NCBI GenBank assembly: GCA_030540405.1
Contig: JAUNWH010000016.1
Coordinates: forward strand, 1 to 52,582
DNA: 52,582 nucleotides
Direction: 5' to 3'
DNA from: Spirochaetales bacterium
GTDB taxonomy: Bacteria > Spirochaetota > Spirochaetia > Treponematales > Treponemataceae
Part shown: positions 1 through 8,156 of the stretch, one piece after another
Layout: every line of letters starts with the position of its first letter
Position numbering within the stretch: the stretch's first letter is position 1
Position numbers and translations under genes: made by a program
Notes under the pieces: model-generated
What the model was told of the DNA's origin: nothing
What the model saw: only the letters and a program-made list of their open reading frames with translations
The model's database searches: none

Positions 1-424
1 CAGCACACAATGTCCGCTCAAGATAAATAGCATCATCTGCAAGTTTTCGCTTGTCCGCATATTTTCCCTTCAGCGCATAGAACGCCTCCAGCATTCCGAC
101 CGCAAAACTTGAAGATGTTCCAAGGCCGCTTCTGGCAGGCAGGTCAGCCTCATAGGTCATGCGGATTTTGTGCATATCAAGCCATTGCATAGCGTTCCTA
201 ATTGCAGGATGCTTGATTTCATCTATGCTATTTACCTTTTCTTCCTTTGAGTAGGTAAGATGTGTCCTGTAGTCAAAAAATGGTGGAAGATGCCGGACTG
301 TAACATACGCATATTTGTCGAAAGTCGTGCTAAGGACTGCACCGCCATGCTCGTTATAGAAACCGGAGAAGTCAGTTCCGCCACCGAAAAACGACATTCG
401 AAATGGTGTTTGGGTTATTATCAT
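1..424 (-). CDS. GHMP-family sugar kinase, HddA-like (partial, runs off left edge)
   Basis: About 141 N-terminal residues are visible, starting MIITQTPFRMSFFGGGTDF. The FGGGTDF substrate loop near residues 13-19 and the ATP-binding GHMP motif DLPARSGLGTSSSF are both intact. Known family role: phosphorylation of D-glycero-alpha-D-manno-heptose 7-phosphate (HddA) or a related sugar for activated surface sugars; fucokinase and galactokinase share the fold but have different N-termini. It lies 46 bp downstream of the glycosyltransferase on the same strand, so a surface-glycan role fits. The start is the ATG at 422-424, directly in front of the conserved N-terminus. The C-terminal half is outside the window. 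I see the kinase family clearly; the exact substrate is inferred. Confidence 0.8.
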   Translation of the reverse strand, partial: MIITQTPFRMSFFGGGTDFSGFYNEHGGAVLSTTFDKYAYVTVRHLPPFFDYRTHLTYSKEEKVNSIDEIKHPAIRNAMQWLDMHKIRMTYEADLPARSGLGTSSSFAVGMLEAFYALKGKYADKRKLADDAIYLERTLCA

Positions 425-470
425 TTGTCAAACCACTCTTCTGATATATTTATTGTAAAAACTTCAATTT

Positions 471-1316
471 TCATTTCTCTTCAATCTCCCTCAACACACT
501 CTCATTCATCTCCTTTCTTTCCTTGTCGAACCACCAGCCGTATTTTCCAAAATACCTGAACGCGCTTTTTATATGAGCCAGAAGCATCTTGCGGCTTTTA
601 TAGGATTCTTTCTGGTGGTCGTGGATTATCTGAACGCCTGGAAAATATAGTGTTTTTGAAACGCGGTGCAGGCGGCGAATTAGGTCAAAATCTTCAAAGT
701 ACATAAAAAATCTGTCGTCAAAGAAAATATTGTTTTCCGCAAGAACGGCAAGGCGCATGAACATAAAGCAGCCCGAAAGACACGGCGGATTTATCACCTT
801 GTCGTAGCCAAAATTTTTAAGGCAGTAGCGGTCGTTTTTCTTTTCGCTCCATTTTGTTTTGGGCAGAAAGCGGCGGAAAATCAAATCGCCCGGAGTCGGG
901 AGAAGTTTGCACAGATATTGGATTTCGCCGTTCGGATACACAACTTTTGGAAGCACATAAGATGCATCAGGATTTTTATCCATAAAATCAATAAGAGATG
1001 GCAAAACTTCTGCACTAAAACGAATATCAGGATTCAGCACAATATGATAAACACTTTCGTTCTCAATAGCCTCGTGCATCGCAAGATTGTGGCTTGCACC
1101 GTAGCCCAAATTTTCGTTGTGAATGTAGCGGATTTTTGTAACGCCATTTTCTTCAGAACGTTTTTCCAAAATCCGCCACTTGTCGTTCGGAGAATTATCG
1201 ATTATGTAAAGAGTTTCAACACAGGCAGAATCAAAAACAGATTTTAAAACGGCTTCAATCTGCGCACGCGGAGTGTTGAACAAAACAATGCTTGCGGAAA
1301 GTTTTTTTGCGGTCAT
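471..1316 (-). CDS. Glycosyltransferase family 2 (rhamnosyltransferase-like)
   Basis: A 281-residue soluble GT-A enzyme. The N-terminus (SASIVLFNT) is the first Rossmann strand, IIDNSPND (residues 38-45) is the nucleotide-binding turn, and NPDIRF (95-100) is the DXD-like metal/sugar-nucleotide motif. The C-terminal part contains FFMYFEDFDL, typical of rhamnosyl-type GT2 enzymes. It probably adds a sugar to a lipid-linked or growing surface glycan at the cytoplasmic membrane. Its start overlaps the stop of the upstream acyltransferase gene by 4 bp, showing translational coupling, and the sugar-kinase gene follows. The donor and acceptor cannot be read from the sequence. Confidence 0.85.
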   Translation of the reverse strand: MTAKKLSASIVLFNTPRAQIEAVLKSVFDSACVETLYIIDNSPNDKWRILEKRSEENGVTKIRYIHNENLGYGASHNLAMHEAIENESVYHIVLNPDIRFSAEVLPSLIDFMDKNPDASYVLPKVVYPNGEIQYLCKLLPTPGDLIFRRFLPKTKWSEKKNDRYCLKNFGYDKVINPPCLSGCFMFMRLAVLAENNIFFDDRFFMYFEDFDLIRRLHRVSKTLYFPGVQIIHDHQKESYKSRKMLLAHIKSAFRYFGKYGWWFDKERKEMNESVLREIEEK

Positions 1317-2401
1317 TTTACAGCCTCCGCATTACGTCTGGTTCCAAAAATCTTCTGCTGAAAAATTTCAAGCAAATAAGCGCACAAAAACGAAGTTCCC
1401 AAAACACAAAAAATTGCAAATCCCGGAATTTTTTCAAAAAGTCCGAGCGAAACAAAGCACATTGCAAGCGGATAATGAACCAAGTACAAGCTGTACGAGT
1501 AATCAGTCTTTCGCCCGATGTCCGCAAAGATTTTAAGATTCAATCCCAGGAACATCACACAGACTGCTAGGCAAACCGGCACAAGCAGGGCGGAAGCAAA
1601 AGGAATCTTAAAAACATTCAGCAAAACAAGAATTGCAAGGCATGGCAAAAAAGCAATCTTCAACTTTGGAAAAAGTCTTTCTCCATAGAAAGCAAAAGCA
1701 ATTCCGCTTACAAAATACGAGATAAACGCCGGAAACTGATTGTTCAATGAAGAAGGAAGCGAGGTCTTTTCAGTTACAAATGGCATAAAAACCTCGTACA
1801 AAACGGAAAGCAGATACAGCGCGGCAAGCACAATACATTCGTACCCCCCCCCGTTAAATTTTTCGCGCAGTTTTTTTACAGCAAAAACAATAAACGGAAG
1901 AAGAATATAAAATCCAATTTCAATTTTTATAGTCCAAAGAGAGCCATTAACACTTCCGTTTAAAGCCAAGCCTTCAAAAACACCCGGAAGATTAGGCTGA
2001 ATAAAATTCAATGTGAAAATATTCGCCGCAAGATATTTATAAAAACTGCCATTGCAAAAATATTCACGCAAAGGCAAAGCAGAAAACGCAGAAAGGCAAA
2101 TTGCACAAATAAGCACAACTAACCAGTATTGAGGCAGAATCTTTTTGCATCGCTTTATTGTATAGTTTTTAATTGAACCGCTTTTCAAAAATGACTGTGT
2201 AACCCAAAAGCCACTTAAAATAAAAAAGACGTTAACGGCAATTCCCCGCAAGTCGTAGCAAGGAAAATCAGCTCCGCTCAAAACAACACAATGCTCATAA
2301 ATAACAATCAGACAGCACACAAGACGAAGAAAATTAAACGCATTGTCTTTTGAAACATTCACCGGAGAAATAAAAATTTTTTGAAGATTATTCAAACTCA
2401 T
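1313..2401 (-). CDS. Membrane acyltransferase (acyltransferase 3 / OafA type), phase-variable
   Basis: A 362-residue multi-pass protein. The N-terminus NFLRLVCCLIVIYEHCVVL carries the conserved Arg and His of the Acyltransferase_3 family, followed by NVFFILSGFW, the typical second signature. The rest is about ten hydrophobic segments. Family members O-acetylate or succinylate surface polysaccharides. Codons for Gly-Gly-Gly at about residue 184 are a run of nine G (C9 at 1844-1852 on the plus strand). The gene is in frame with nine, but gain or loss of one base would truncate it midway. It overlaps both neighbours by 4 bp, so it sits in the middle of a tightly coupled operon. Confidence 0.85.
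   Translation of the reverse strand: MSLNNLQKIFISPVNVSKDNAFNFLRLVCCLIVIYEHCVVLSGADFPCYDLRGIAVNVFFILSGFWVTQSFLKSGSIKNYTIKRCKKILPQYWLVVLICAICLSAFSALPLREYFCNGSFYKYLAANIFTLNFIQPNLPGVFEGLALNGSVNGSLWTIKIEIGFYILLPFIVFAVKKLREKFNGGGYECIVLAALYLLSVLYEVFMPFVTEKTSLPSSLNNQFPAFISYFVSGIAFAFYGERLFPKLKIAFLPCLAILVLLNVFKIPFASALLVPVCLAVCVMFLGLNLKIFADIGRKTDYSYSLYLVHYPLAMCFVSLGLFEKIPGFAIFCVLGTSFLCAYLLEIFQQKIFGTRRNAEAVK
1844..1852 (-). repeat. Homopolymeric G9 tract inside the acyltransferase gene
   Basis: Nine consecutive C on the plus strand (G on the coding strand) encode three glycines. Slipped-strand mispairing at such tracts switches genes on and off in many host-associated bacteria. Here the count keeps the reading frame open (ON). 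Confidence 0.75.
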
Positions 2402-2883
2402 CTTATCTCTCCCAAGCTTTTTGAAAAAACATCCGCTTCAGCTGAAAAAAAATCTTCATCTTCTTCTGTTTCTTCATCGCTCTCAAATTCCCTGCACGAG
2501 TCGTAAATCACCTGAACACCATTAAAAACGCCAGTTTCGACAAGCTCAACCAACTCAGGATTTCCGGTGGCTGAGCTTGCCGAAGCCACAGACTCAATCA
2601 CACTTTTCCGCACTTCCTCTCCGCCAAGCCAGACGGACTTATCATCATCCGCAACCGGCGACAAAGTGCATATATATAGAAGAATTTGTTCAGTTTTTTC
2701 CGCTTTGAGCCGTTCAAGCACAAAAGAAAGCATCGCCTCGGTAACGCCATTCGGGAAAATTGCAATATCTTTTTCCGTCCAAAAACCACCTGCTTCACTT
2801 GTGAGAAAATCGTGCATTTCATTTATTTTTTTCTGCGTGAATCCGTCTGGCGCGGAACCGCAAAGAATGGCGTAATGCTTCAA
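2398..2883 (-). CDS. Caspase-like (C14-fold) protein of unknown function
   Basis: A 161-residue acidic soluble protein. It follows the order of caspase-fold elements: strand one HYAILCGSA, helix, strand ILLYICTLS, then VQVIYDSCRE, which resembles the catalytic-cysteine strand (DSC/DAC) of bacterial caspase homologues. The His-Gly motif expected after the third strand is absent (CTLSP instead), so protease activity is doubtful. The start is a TTG at 2881-2883 with GGAG upstream. Residues encoded by 2533-2587 come from an inserted REP-like palindrome. It overlaps the acyltransferase gene by 4 bp and heads the polysaccharide operon. The fold assignment is inference from motif order; a function in glycan control or modification is possible but unproven. 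Confidence 0.45.
   Translation of the reverse strand: MKHYAILCGSAPDGFTQKKINEMHDFLTSEAGGFWTEKDIAIFPNGVTEAMLSFVLERLKAEKTEQILLYICTLSPVADDDKSVWLGGEEVRKSVIESVASASSATGNPELVELVETGVFNGVQVIYDSCREFESDEETEEDEDFFSAEADVFSKSLGEIR
2533..2587. repeat. REP-like palindrome inserted in coding sequence
   Basis: Two 22-base arms (2533-2554 and 2566-2587) are inverted copies with about five mismatches, each containing the core CAAGCTCA / TGAGCTTG. This matches the widespread bacterial TTCGACAAGCTCA palindromic repeat. It adds the peptide stretch GNPELVELVETG without breaking the frame. Confidence 0.65.
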
Positions 2884-2899
2884 AACAAACCGCTCCTAT

Positions 2900-2974
2900 A
2901 TCGTAATTACGATTCAATAGCAGATTATATATCTTAATAACGATTATTGCAACCAAATTTATAGCGTAAATACG
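2900..2974. promoter_or_regulatory. Palindromic operator candidates between divergent operons
   Basis: The region holds a perfect 14-bp palindrome, ATCGTAATTACGAT (2900-2913), an AATAA-CGA-TTATT repeat (2936-2948) and CGTAAATACG (2965-2974). All share CGTAA/TTACG-like half sites. They lie between the glycan operon and the XRE regulator, which is the usual place for an autoregulated operator set. Binding is inferred. Confidence 0.5.
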
Positions 2975-2987
2975 TCATTATAGATTC

Positions 2988-3314
2988 ATGGGAACATTTT
3001 CAGAGCGGCTGAGAGAAGAAATCGATTATCTAGGACTTACCAGAAAAGAGCTTGCTTACAAGGCGAATGTAAAAATCAGGGCTTTGGATATGTACATCGG
3101 CTCGCAAGGCTCAATGCCTCCGGCAGATGTCGCAGTCCGACTTGCAAAGGCACTGAATGTTACTGTTGAATACTTGGTTACAGGCGAAAAAACGAAATCA
3201 GATAATGTGCATTCTGAAAATTCTCAAATAGAAAAAGATTTAAGCCGGATCTCGGAGACTACAAGGCATTTTTTGGAAAAGGCGGTTCATCTTTTTGCGG
3301 AAAATGAAACTTGA
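2988..3314 (+). CDS. XRE-family helix-turn-helix regulator
   Basis: A 108-residue protein. Residues 5-65 form a Cro/C1-type HTH (ERLREEIDYLGLTRKELA...IGSQGSMPPADVAVRLAKALNVTVEYLVTG), followed by a short helical tail that may dimerise. It is divergent from the surface-glycan operon, and the gap contains palindromes with related half sites. It is therefore a good candidate for controlling that operon and itself. No ligand or protease domain is present. The regulator family is certain; the target is inferred from position. Confidence 0.85.
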   Translation: MGTFSERLREEIDYLGLTRKELAYKANVKIRALDMYIGSQGSMPPADVAVRLAKALNVTVEYLVTGEKTKSDNVHSENSQIEKDLSRISETTRHFLEKAVHLFAENET

Positions 3315-3432
3315 CTTTTTGTCATTCAATGCTTATCATTTATGAATGATATTTCGAACTTTTTTTGTTTTAAATATCGGTTTTATTAATATTCCGCTGG
3401 CTCAATTCTCAATCTACCTAAACTTCAAAAAC

Positions 3433-3490
3433 AATCAAATTAGATTCACAAAGTAATCAAATTAGATTTAAACCATAATCTAGCTAGATT
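3433..3490. repeat. Array 1a: 14-bp sites at exact 22-bp spacing
   Basis: AATCAAATTAGATT occurs at 3433-3446 and 3455-3468, and AATCTAGCTAGATT at 3477-3490, so unit starts are exactly 22 bp apart. The last unit is the core of a perfect 22-bp palindrome at 3473-3494. Each unit has AATC/GATT ends. Confidence 0.75.
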
Positions 3491-3555
3491 ATGGTATTTA
3501 ACACTATAATGTTTGTATGTGATACTTGCAGGTATACGGGCATCATTCCTAATAC

Positions 3556-3658
3556 TACAGGCAGCTTGTATATACGGCACAAGGTTCGTAAATACGTTAT
3601 ACAGACAGGTTGTATAATAGGTACAGTTTGGCTGTGCTTATTATACAAGAAAATTTGC
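3556..3658. repeat. Array 1b: TACAG-N5-CTGTA-like sites at 22-bp spacing
   Basis: TACAGGCAGCTTGTA at 3556, TACAGACAGGTTGTA at 3600 and TACAGTTTGGCTGTG at 3622 fall in one 22-bp register, with degenerate units at 3578 and 3644. The same motif family recurs at 19,873-19,997. The array ends just before the gene at 3681. The rest of the 3315-3680 gap shows no gene. Confidence 0.7.
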
Positions 3659-3680
3659 AACGCTTTACATGGGAGAATTT

Positions 3681-4457
3681 ATGGCAAGAAAAAATACAAG
3701 GTACACACCAATGAAGGAATGTGTTAATGTTACTATTCACAAAAGCAATTTAAAAGGCACAGAAGAAAATCCAGTTTACTATGGAAAAATCCGGCAAAGA
3801 AAATTGAACGTCATAACAATTCTTGAAGAAATGCAAAAAGACAATGCAACTGTGCTGAGCAAGGAAGTAATGTTCTATATTGCAAGTGAACTCAGCAAGC
3901 GGATGATGAACAAGCTCAGCCAAGGTTATGCTCTTGAAATGCTGGACTTTGGAACTCTTTTTATAACAATGAAAGGCGAAATAAAAAGGACTGATAAGCC
4001 TAAGGAAATCTCAAAGCATTTTGGAATCGGATTCACGCCGTCAAAGCAGGCGGAGGAAGCGGTAAAAGATTTTGAAGTCAGGGCGGTTCTGGACGTGAGC
4101 GAGCAGCATTATATAAAAAAAATCTGCATTGCAAGCGTTAATGAAACTGAGCCGAATATAATCCAAGCCGGAAGAATTGCACGGATATACGGAAAGGCAC
4201 TAAAACTTGGCGGAAATGTATTCGGACTTTTTCTTGCTCCCATTGACAATAATGAAGAAATAATTCCTGATGAAACGAAATGGACTCAAGTTGAAAACAT
4301 CTGCACAAACCGCCCAAGCCAGATTGATTTTATAGTTCCAGAAAAAATCAATAAAGCAGAAAACTACAAAATCATTCTGCGCACAAGCCTTGCCGCTGGA
4401 GGAAAACCAATGAAACGCAGCGTAGCCATAGAAAGCAGTATTTTAACAATTATATAA
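3681..4457 (+). CDS. HU/IHF-like DNA-binding protein with C-terminal DUF4469-type domain
   Basis: A 258-residue protein. Residues about 10-120 follow the HU-like layout found in Bacteroidetes and spirochaetes (YYGKIRQRKLNVITILEEMQKDNATVLSKEVMFYIASELSKRM...), with the beta-sheet region MLDFGTLFITMKGEI. The C-terminal 125 residues (VSEQHYIKKICIASVNE...IILRTSLAAGGKP) resemble the Ig-like DUF4469/DUF4469-related domain that follows HU domains in this family. The start is the ATG at 3681, with GGGAGA at 3671-3676 as ribosome-binding site; an ATG twelve bases earlier overlaps that site and is rejected. Likely a nucleoid or scaffold protein. It is preceded by two 22-bp periodic palindrome arrays that it, or another factor, may bind. 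Confidence 0.65.
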   Translation: MARKNTRYTPMKECVNVTIHKSNLKGTEENPVYYGKIRQRKLNVITILEEMQKDNATVLSKEVMFYIASELSKRMMNKLSQGYALEMLDFGTLFITMKGEIKRTDKPKEISKHFGIGFTPSKQAEEAVKDFEVRAVLDVSEQHYIKKICIASVNETEPNIIQAGRIARIYGKALKLGGNVFGLFLAPIDNNEEIIPDETKWTQVENICTNRPSQIDFIVPEKINKAENYKIILRTSLAAGGKPMKRSVAIESSILTII

Positions 4458-4501
4458 TGCGCATAAACAGAAAACCAGGCGTAAAATACGGCGTCACTTT
4501 T

Positions 4502-6586
4502 TTACACCTTAAAAAGTCCGATCTGAGTTCCGATTTCTTTTACAGAAATTGTGACATCGCCTGAAATTTCAGAAAGGACTTCGCGGCTTTTGTTTGCCTT
4601 TGTTGCGCCGCTCTGCATTTCGCTCATGCTGTCTTTTATTGTCGCGGTTGTGTCCTGCAGCCTTTGAACTTCCGCAAGAATGTGCCTGTTGCCTTCCGTC
4701 ATTTCCGCGGAGGCGGACTTTACTTCCGAAGTTGAATCGTTCATTGAGCGGAGCGCGTCTGTAATCTGCTTTGAGCCAATCTGCTGCTCGTCCATCGTGT
4801 TTTTAATCTGCATGATAATCTGGTTCGTCTCGGTGATATTTTCGGAGACAAGAGAAAATTCAGAGGAAGTTTCATTTGAAAGCGAGACCACGTTCTTTAT
4901 GGTTTCCTGAACCTTTGCAAGTTCCGTTCCGATTGAATGAGAGCGGTCGGTGGAAGTTGCGGAAAGTTTTCTGATTTCATCTGCAACAACGCTGAATCCT
5001 TTTCCTGCTTCTCCTGCATGGGCAGCTTCAATCGCCACGTTCATCGCCAGAAGATTTGTCTGCGCCGCAATGTTCGCAATGGCAACGTTCGCGTCCTGAA
5101 GGATTTTTGACTGCTGTTCAATTTCGAGAATCATTTTGTTCACATTCGACTGGTTTGCAATTCCCGTGTTGGAATGTTCTTCGAGAAGCTCAAACGACGA
5201 AATCATTTTGCCTACCGATGTGTTCACGGAATTTATATTTCCAATCATCTGCTCGACTGCGGAAGATGCCTGCTGAACGTTGTCCGACTGCGTCTGAATC
5301 ATTTTTTCAAGCGACTCGATATTCGAGCTGATTTCGTTCACGGCGCCGGCAGTTTCCTGGACAGAACCGGCCTGCTCCTGAATCAAGCCGTTTACACTTT
5401 CGATGTTGGAGGCAATCTGACCAAGCGAAGCGGCCGCATCCTGTGTGCAAGTCTGGAGCTTTTCGTCCACTGCGGAAAGGTTGTCTTTTGAAGTTAAAAT
5501 CTTTTTTACTATTTCCTGAAGTTTTTCAAGGAACTGATTGAATCCTTTTATCACCTCGCCGATTTCGTTGTTTGAAATAACGTCAATCCGCTTTGTAAGG
5601 TCGGCGTTTCCTGTCGCGATTTTATCAACTGACTGCTTTACAAAAACAAGCGGCTTTATAAAAGTCCTAACAAGATTCATCACGATGAACACCGCAAGAA
5701 TAATCACGGCGACCATAATTCCTGAAATCCAGAAAAGCATTCTTGTAAGCGAGCTGAAATAGTCTCTGTACGGAGCAACCGCCAGCACAGACCATTGGGA
5801 GTCAGGAACCGGCGCGAACGAGGCAATCATTTTTTTGTTCTGCTCTTTGTCAAAATACTGGAATGCGCCTTTTCTTCCGCCTAGCACCTGATCAAGAAGT
5901 TCCTGCGGATAAACGTCCTTTGCGCTTTCGGCTATTTCCGAGTTGAAGTATTTTTCGGAATTTGCGGAAGCCACGATGTTTCCTGTCTGGCGGCTAATTA
6001 CGCAAGGCTTTGTTCCTTCTCCCAAGTCGATATTTTTTATTGTGTCGTAAATCGCATTTCCGTTTACAACAAGAACCAGAACTCCGGTAATATTTTTATT
6101 GCCGTCGTAAACAGGCACGCTGTAGTGCTGCAGAACAGAATTTGTAACCGGACTGAATTTGGGGTCAGAAAAAAAGTTGCTTCCGCTTATCGCCTGCTGA
6201 AAATACGGGCGGTTCGCAAAATTGATGAAACGTCCGTCCTCCAAAAGGGAATCTCCGTTTTTGTCGTAAAATGCAACGTCCCTGTATCTTGAATCCAGAT
6301 TGGCAAGAATCGGGGCAAGAAGTTTCTGCTTCTGGCTGAGCGGCACATCTTCCTTTCCCAAAAGCTCAAGGCTTGCAACAGCTTTCAGCGCGGTGAATTT
6401 ATTTTCGTTTATTCCTTCAATTTGATTTGACAAGTCGCTTGTGATTGCCGCAAGCTGACTGTTTACGGATTTTTTCAATGCCTTTGCGGAAATTCCGTAA
6501 GAAGTGATTCCTATAAGAAGATTTGTGGCGACAAAAGTTGAAATTAAAACAACGCCAAATGATGATTTTTTGTTTTTGCTATTCAT
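4502..6586 (-). CDS. Methyl-accepting chemotaxis protein (dCache-HAMP-MCP)
   Basis: A 694-residue inner-membrane receptor. TM1 is at residues 9-29, a double-Cache ligand-binding domain at about 35-280, TM2 at 284-305, HAMP at about 306-360, and a long cytoplasmic coiled coil whose CheA/CheW hairpin tip is at about 505-540 ([20 protein letters not shown]). It senses a small extracellular ligand and feeds the chemotaxis kinase CheA; spirochaetes typically have many such receptors. The motif [11 protein letters not shown] and the second sub-domain ([14 protein letters not shown]) are Cache-like; the ligand is unknown. It is a single-gene unit. A consensus promoter ends six bases before the ATG and there is no ribosome-binding site. 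Confidence 0.95.
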   Translation of the reverse strand: MNSKNKKSSFGVVLISTFVATNLLIGITSYGISAKALKKSVNSQLAAITSDLSNQIEGINENKFTALKAVASLELLGKEDVPLSQKQKLLAPILANLDSRYRDVAFYDKNGDSLLEDGRFINFANRPYFQQAISGSNFFSDPKFSPVTNSVLQHYSVPVYDGNKNITGVLVLVVNGNAIYDTIKNIDLGEGTKPCVISRQTGNIVASANSEKYFNSEIAESAKDVYPQELLDQVLGGRKGAFQYFDKEQNKKMIASFAPVPDSQWSVLAVAPYRDYFSSLTRMLFWISGIMVAVIILAVFIVMNLVRTFIKPLVFVKQSVDKIATGNADLTKRIDVISNNEIGEVIKGFNQFLEKLQEIVKKILTSKDNLSAVDEKLQTCTQDAAASLGQIASNIESVNGLIQEQAGSVQETAGAVNEISSNIESLEKMIQTQSDNVQQASSAVEQMIGNINSVNTSVGKMISSFELLEEHSNTGIANQSNVNKMILEIEQQSKILQDANVAIANIAAQTNLLAMNVAIEAAHAGEAGKGFSVVADEIRKLSATSTDRSHSIGTELAKVQETIKNVVSLSNETSSEFSLVSENITETNQIIMQIKNTMDEQQIGSKQITDALRSMNDSTSEVKSASAEMTEGNRHILAEVQRLQDTTATIKDSMSEMQSGATKANKSREVLSEISGDVTISVKEIGTQIGLFKV

Positions 6587-6592
6587 AATAAC

Positions 6593-6621
6593 ATTATAAA
6601 ATTAATAGAAAAAATTATCAA
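6593..6621 (-). promoter_or_regulatory. Promoter of the chemotaxis receptor; leaderless arrangement
   Basis: TTGATA (6616-6621), a 17-bp spacer and TATAAT (6593-6598) read leftward. The ATG begins six bases beyond the -10, so transcription should start at or next to the start codon. Confidence 0.7.
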
Positions 6622-6627
6622 TTTTTT

Positions 6628-7980
6628 TTATTGCAAGTTTTCAAGCTTCTTCCATCTTTTGACTTCGTTGCGGTACATGAGCATTCCGACTGTTCCTGTT
6701 GTAATTTCGGCGGCAGGAAATGCAATCCAAGTGTACACAAGTCCGAAGAACGAGAGAATCCAGAATATTGGAATCAGGCAAAAAATCTGGCGGATTACAG
6801 AAAGCAAAAGGCTTCGCTTCATATCTCCCACAGCCTGAAAGACTACCGGGCTTAGCAGAGAAAAAGCGCATGGGAAAAAACTTGCGCCGATAATTCTGAA
6901 CGCAGGTATTCCGTCATGCAAAACTTCCGCACTGTCAGAAAAGAGCCGAATGAGAATTCCGGGAATAAGCTCAAAGCACAAAACGCCGGCAAGCATAAGA
7001 ACAAACGCAATCAGAATGGAATCAAAAACAATTTTCCGGCAGCGGTTAAAACTTTTGCGCGCATAGTTGTAGCTAAGCACCGGCACAATGCAAGTCTGAA
7101 ACGCAAAGAGCGGAATAAAAAAGAATGTCTGCAACTTGTAATAAAGTCCAAGAACGGTTACAGCTGAATCAGAAAAGCCTGCGAGTATCATGTTCAAAAT
7201 CATTATGTAGACAACGTACATGAACTGCATGAATATAGAAGGCAGTCCGAATTTGTAAATTGGCAGAGAAAACATTTTGATTTTTTTTAACGGCGGAATC
7301 TTTCTAAAGCCTGTAACTCCGGTGATTACGGCGGCAACAACTTGACCTGCGACAGTCGCAAACGCAGCCCCGGCAACTCCAAGCTCAGGAACAATTCCAG
7401 CAACGCCAAAAATCAGAATCGGGTCAAGGACAGTATTTGTTACAGCTCCTGCAATCTGGGCAATCATCGGAAGCTTCATGTTTCCCTGCGCCTGATGAAT
7501 TTTTGTAAAAATACTTTCCAAGAAAATTCCTATGCTTCCGAGCGTAACAATCTTTCCGTAAAAATATGCATAGTACATTGCTTCCTTTGACTTTGCAGAA
7601 ACGGAAACAAACTTTTCCATAAACACTTCCGCAAGAATAGAAAGAAAAATCCAAGAAAGAAGAGCAAGAAAAATTCCAGTTCCGCCAGCTGAATCCGCGT
7701 CTTTGTTTTTTCCCTGCGCATACTGGCGAGTCATCAAAATATTTACGCCGGTTCCAGTTCCCACAGCAATCGCGACAATCAGGCACTGCACAGGAAAAAT
7801 CACAGAAAGAGCCGTAAGTCCGTCCGCAGAATATCGCCCTACAAAAAAACTATCTACTATATTATAAAGCGACTGAATAAGCTGGGCAGCCATAACAGGC
7901 GGCGCAATTTTGAGCAATATTTTTAGAACACTGCCGCTCCCAAAGAAGTCGGCGGATATTTTTTGTGAAGCAGTTTGCAT
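6628..7980 (-). CDS. MATE-family multidrug/Na+ antiporter
   Basis: A 450-residue protein with about twelve hydrophobic segments in two similar halves. The N-terminal PPVMAAQLIQSLYNIVDSFFVGRYSADGLTALSVIFP is the classic MatE start, repeated in the second half (FGLPSIFMQFMYVVYIMILN). These proteins export cationic drugs or metabolites using Na+ or H+ gradients. The gene is divergent from a TetR regulator with a perfect operator in the shared 176-bp gap, so export is probably induced when the regulator binds a ligand. Two further MATE genes occur in this window (28.1 and 36.1 kb) but do not share this arrangement. The substrate is unknown. Confidence 0.93.
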   Translation of the reverse strand: MQTASQKISADFFGSGSVLKILLKIAPPVMAAQLIQSLYNIVDSFFVGRYSADGLTALSVIFPVQCLIVAIAVGTGTGVNILMTRQYAQGKNKDADSAGGTGIFLALLSWIFLSILAEVFMEKFVSVSAKSKEAMYYAYFYGKIVTLGSIGIFLESIFTKIHQAQGNMKLPMIAQIAGAVTNTVLDPILIFGVAGIVPELGVAGAAFATVAGQVVAAVITGVTGFRKIPPLKKIKMFSLPIYKFGLPSIFMQFMYVVYIMILNMILAGFSDSAVTVLGLYYKLQTFFFIPLFAFQTCIVPVLSYNYARKSFNRCRKIVFDSILIAFVLMLAGVLCFELIPGILIRLFSDSAEVLHDGIPAFRIIGASFFPCAFSLLSPVVFQAVGDMKRSLLLSVIRQIFCLIPIFWILSFFGLVYTWIAFPAAEITTGTVGMLMYRNEVKRWKKLENLQ

Positions 7981-8090
7981 AGTGCAAGATTATATTCCTG
8001 CTGATAAAGTTTGACAATAATTTTTGATTGCAGAGTGAGATGCTGAGTGCGGAAATGACAATTGGACAATCTGCCAAACTTCTCTTTCCC

Positions 8091-8140
8091 TTGACAAAAT
8101 AATTCTCTGCCGTTATAAAACAACTAATCTAATTAGTTGT
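8091..8140 (+). promoter_or_regulatory. tetR-like promoter with overlapping perfect operator
   Basis: TTGACA (8091-8096), a 17-bp spacer and TATAAA (8114-8119) are followed at once by ACAACTAAT-cta-ATTAGTTGT (8120-8140). These are perfect 9-base arms over the expected transcription start. GGAGG at 8147-8151 is the ribosome-binding site of the TetR gene. This is a textbook autorepression layout. Confidence 0.8.
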
Positions 8141-8156
8141 TCAACTGGAGGAAATT

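Noticed and set aside
3491..3727. 78-residue frame in the 3.5-kb array
   Set aside because: It translates the palindrome array and overlaps the true start at 3681.
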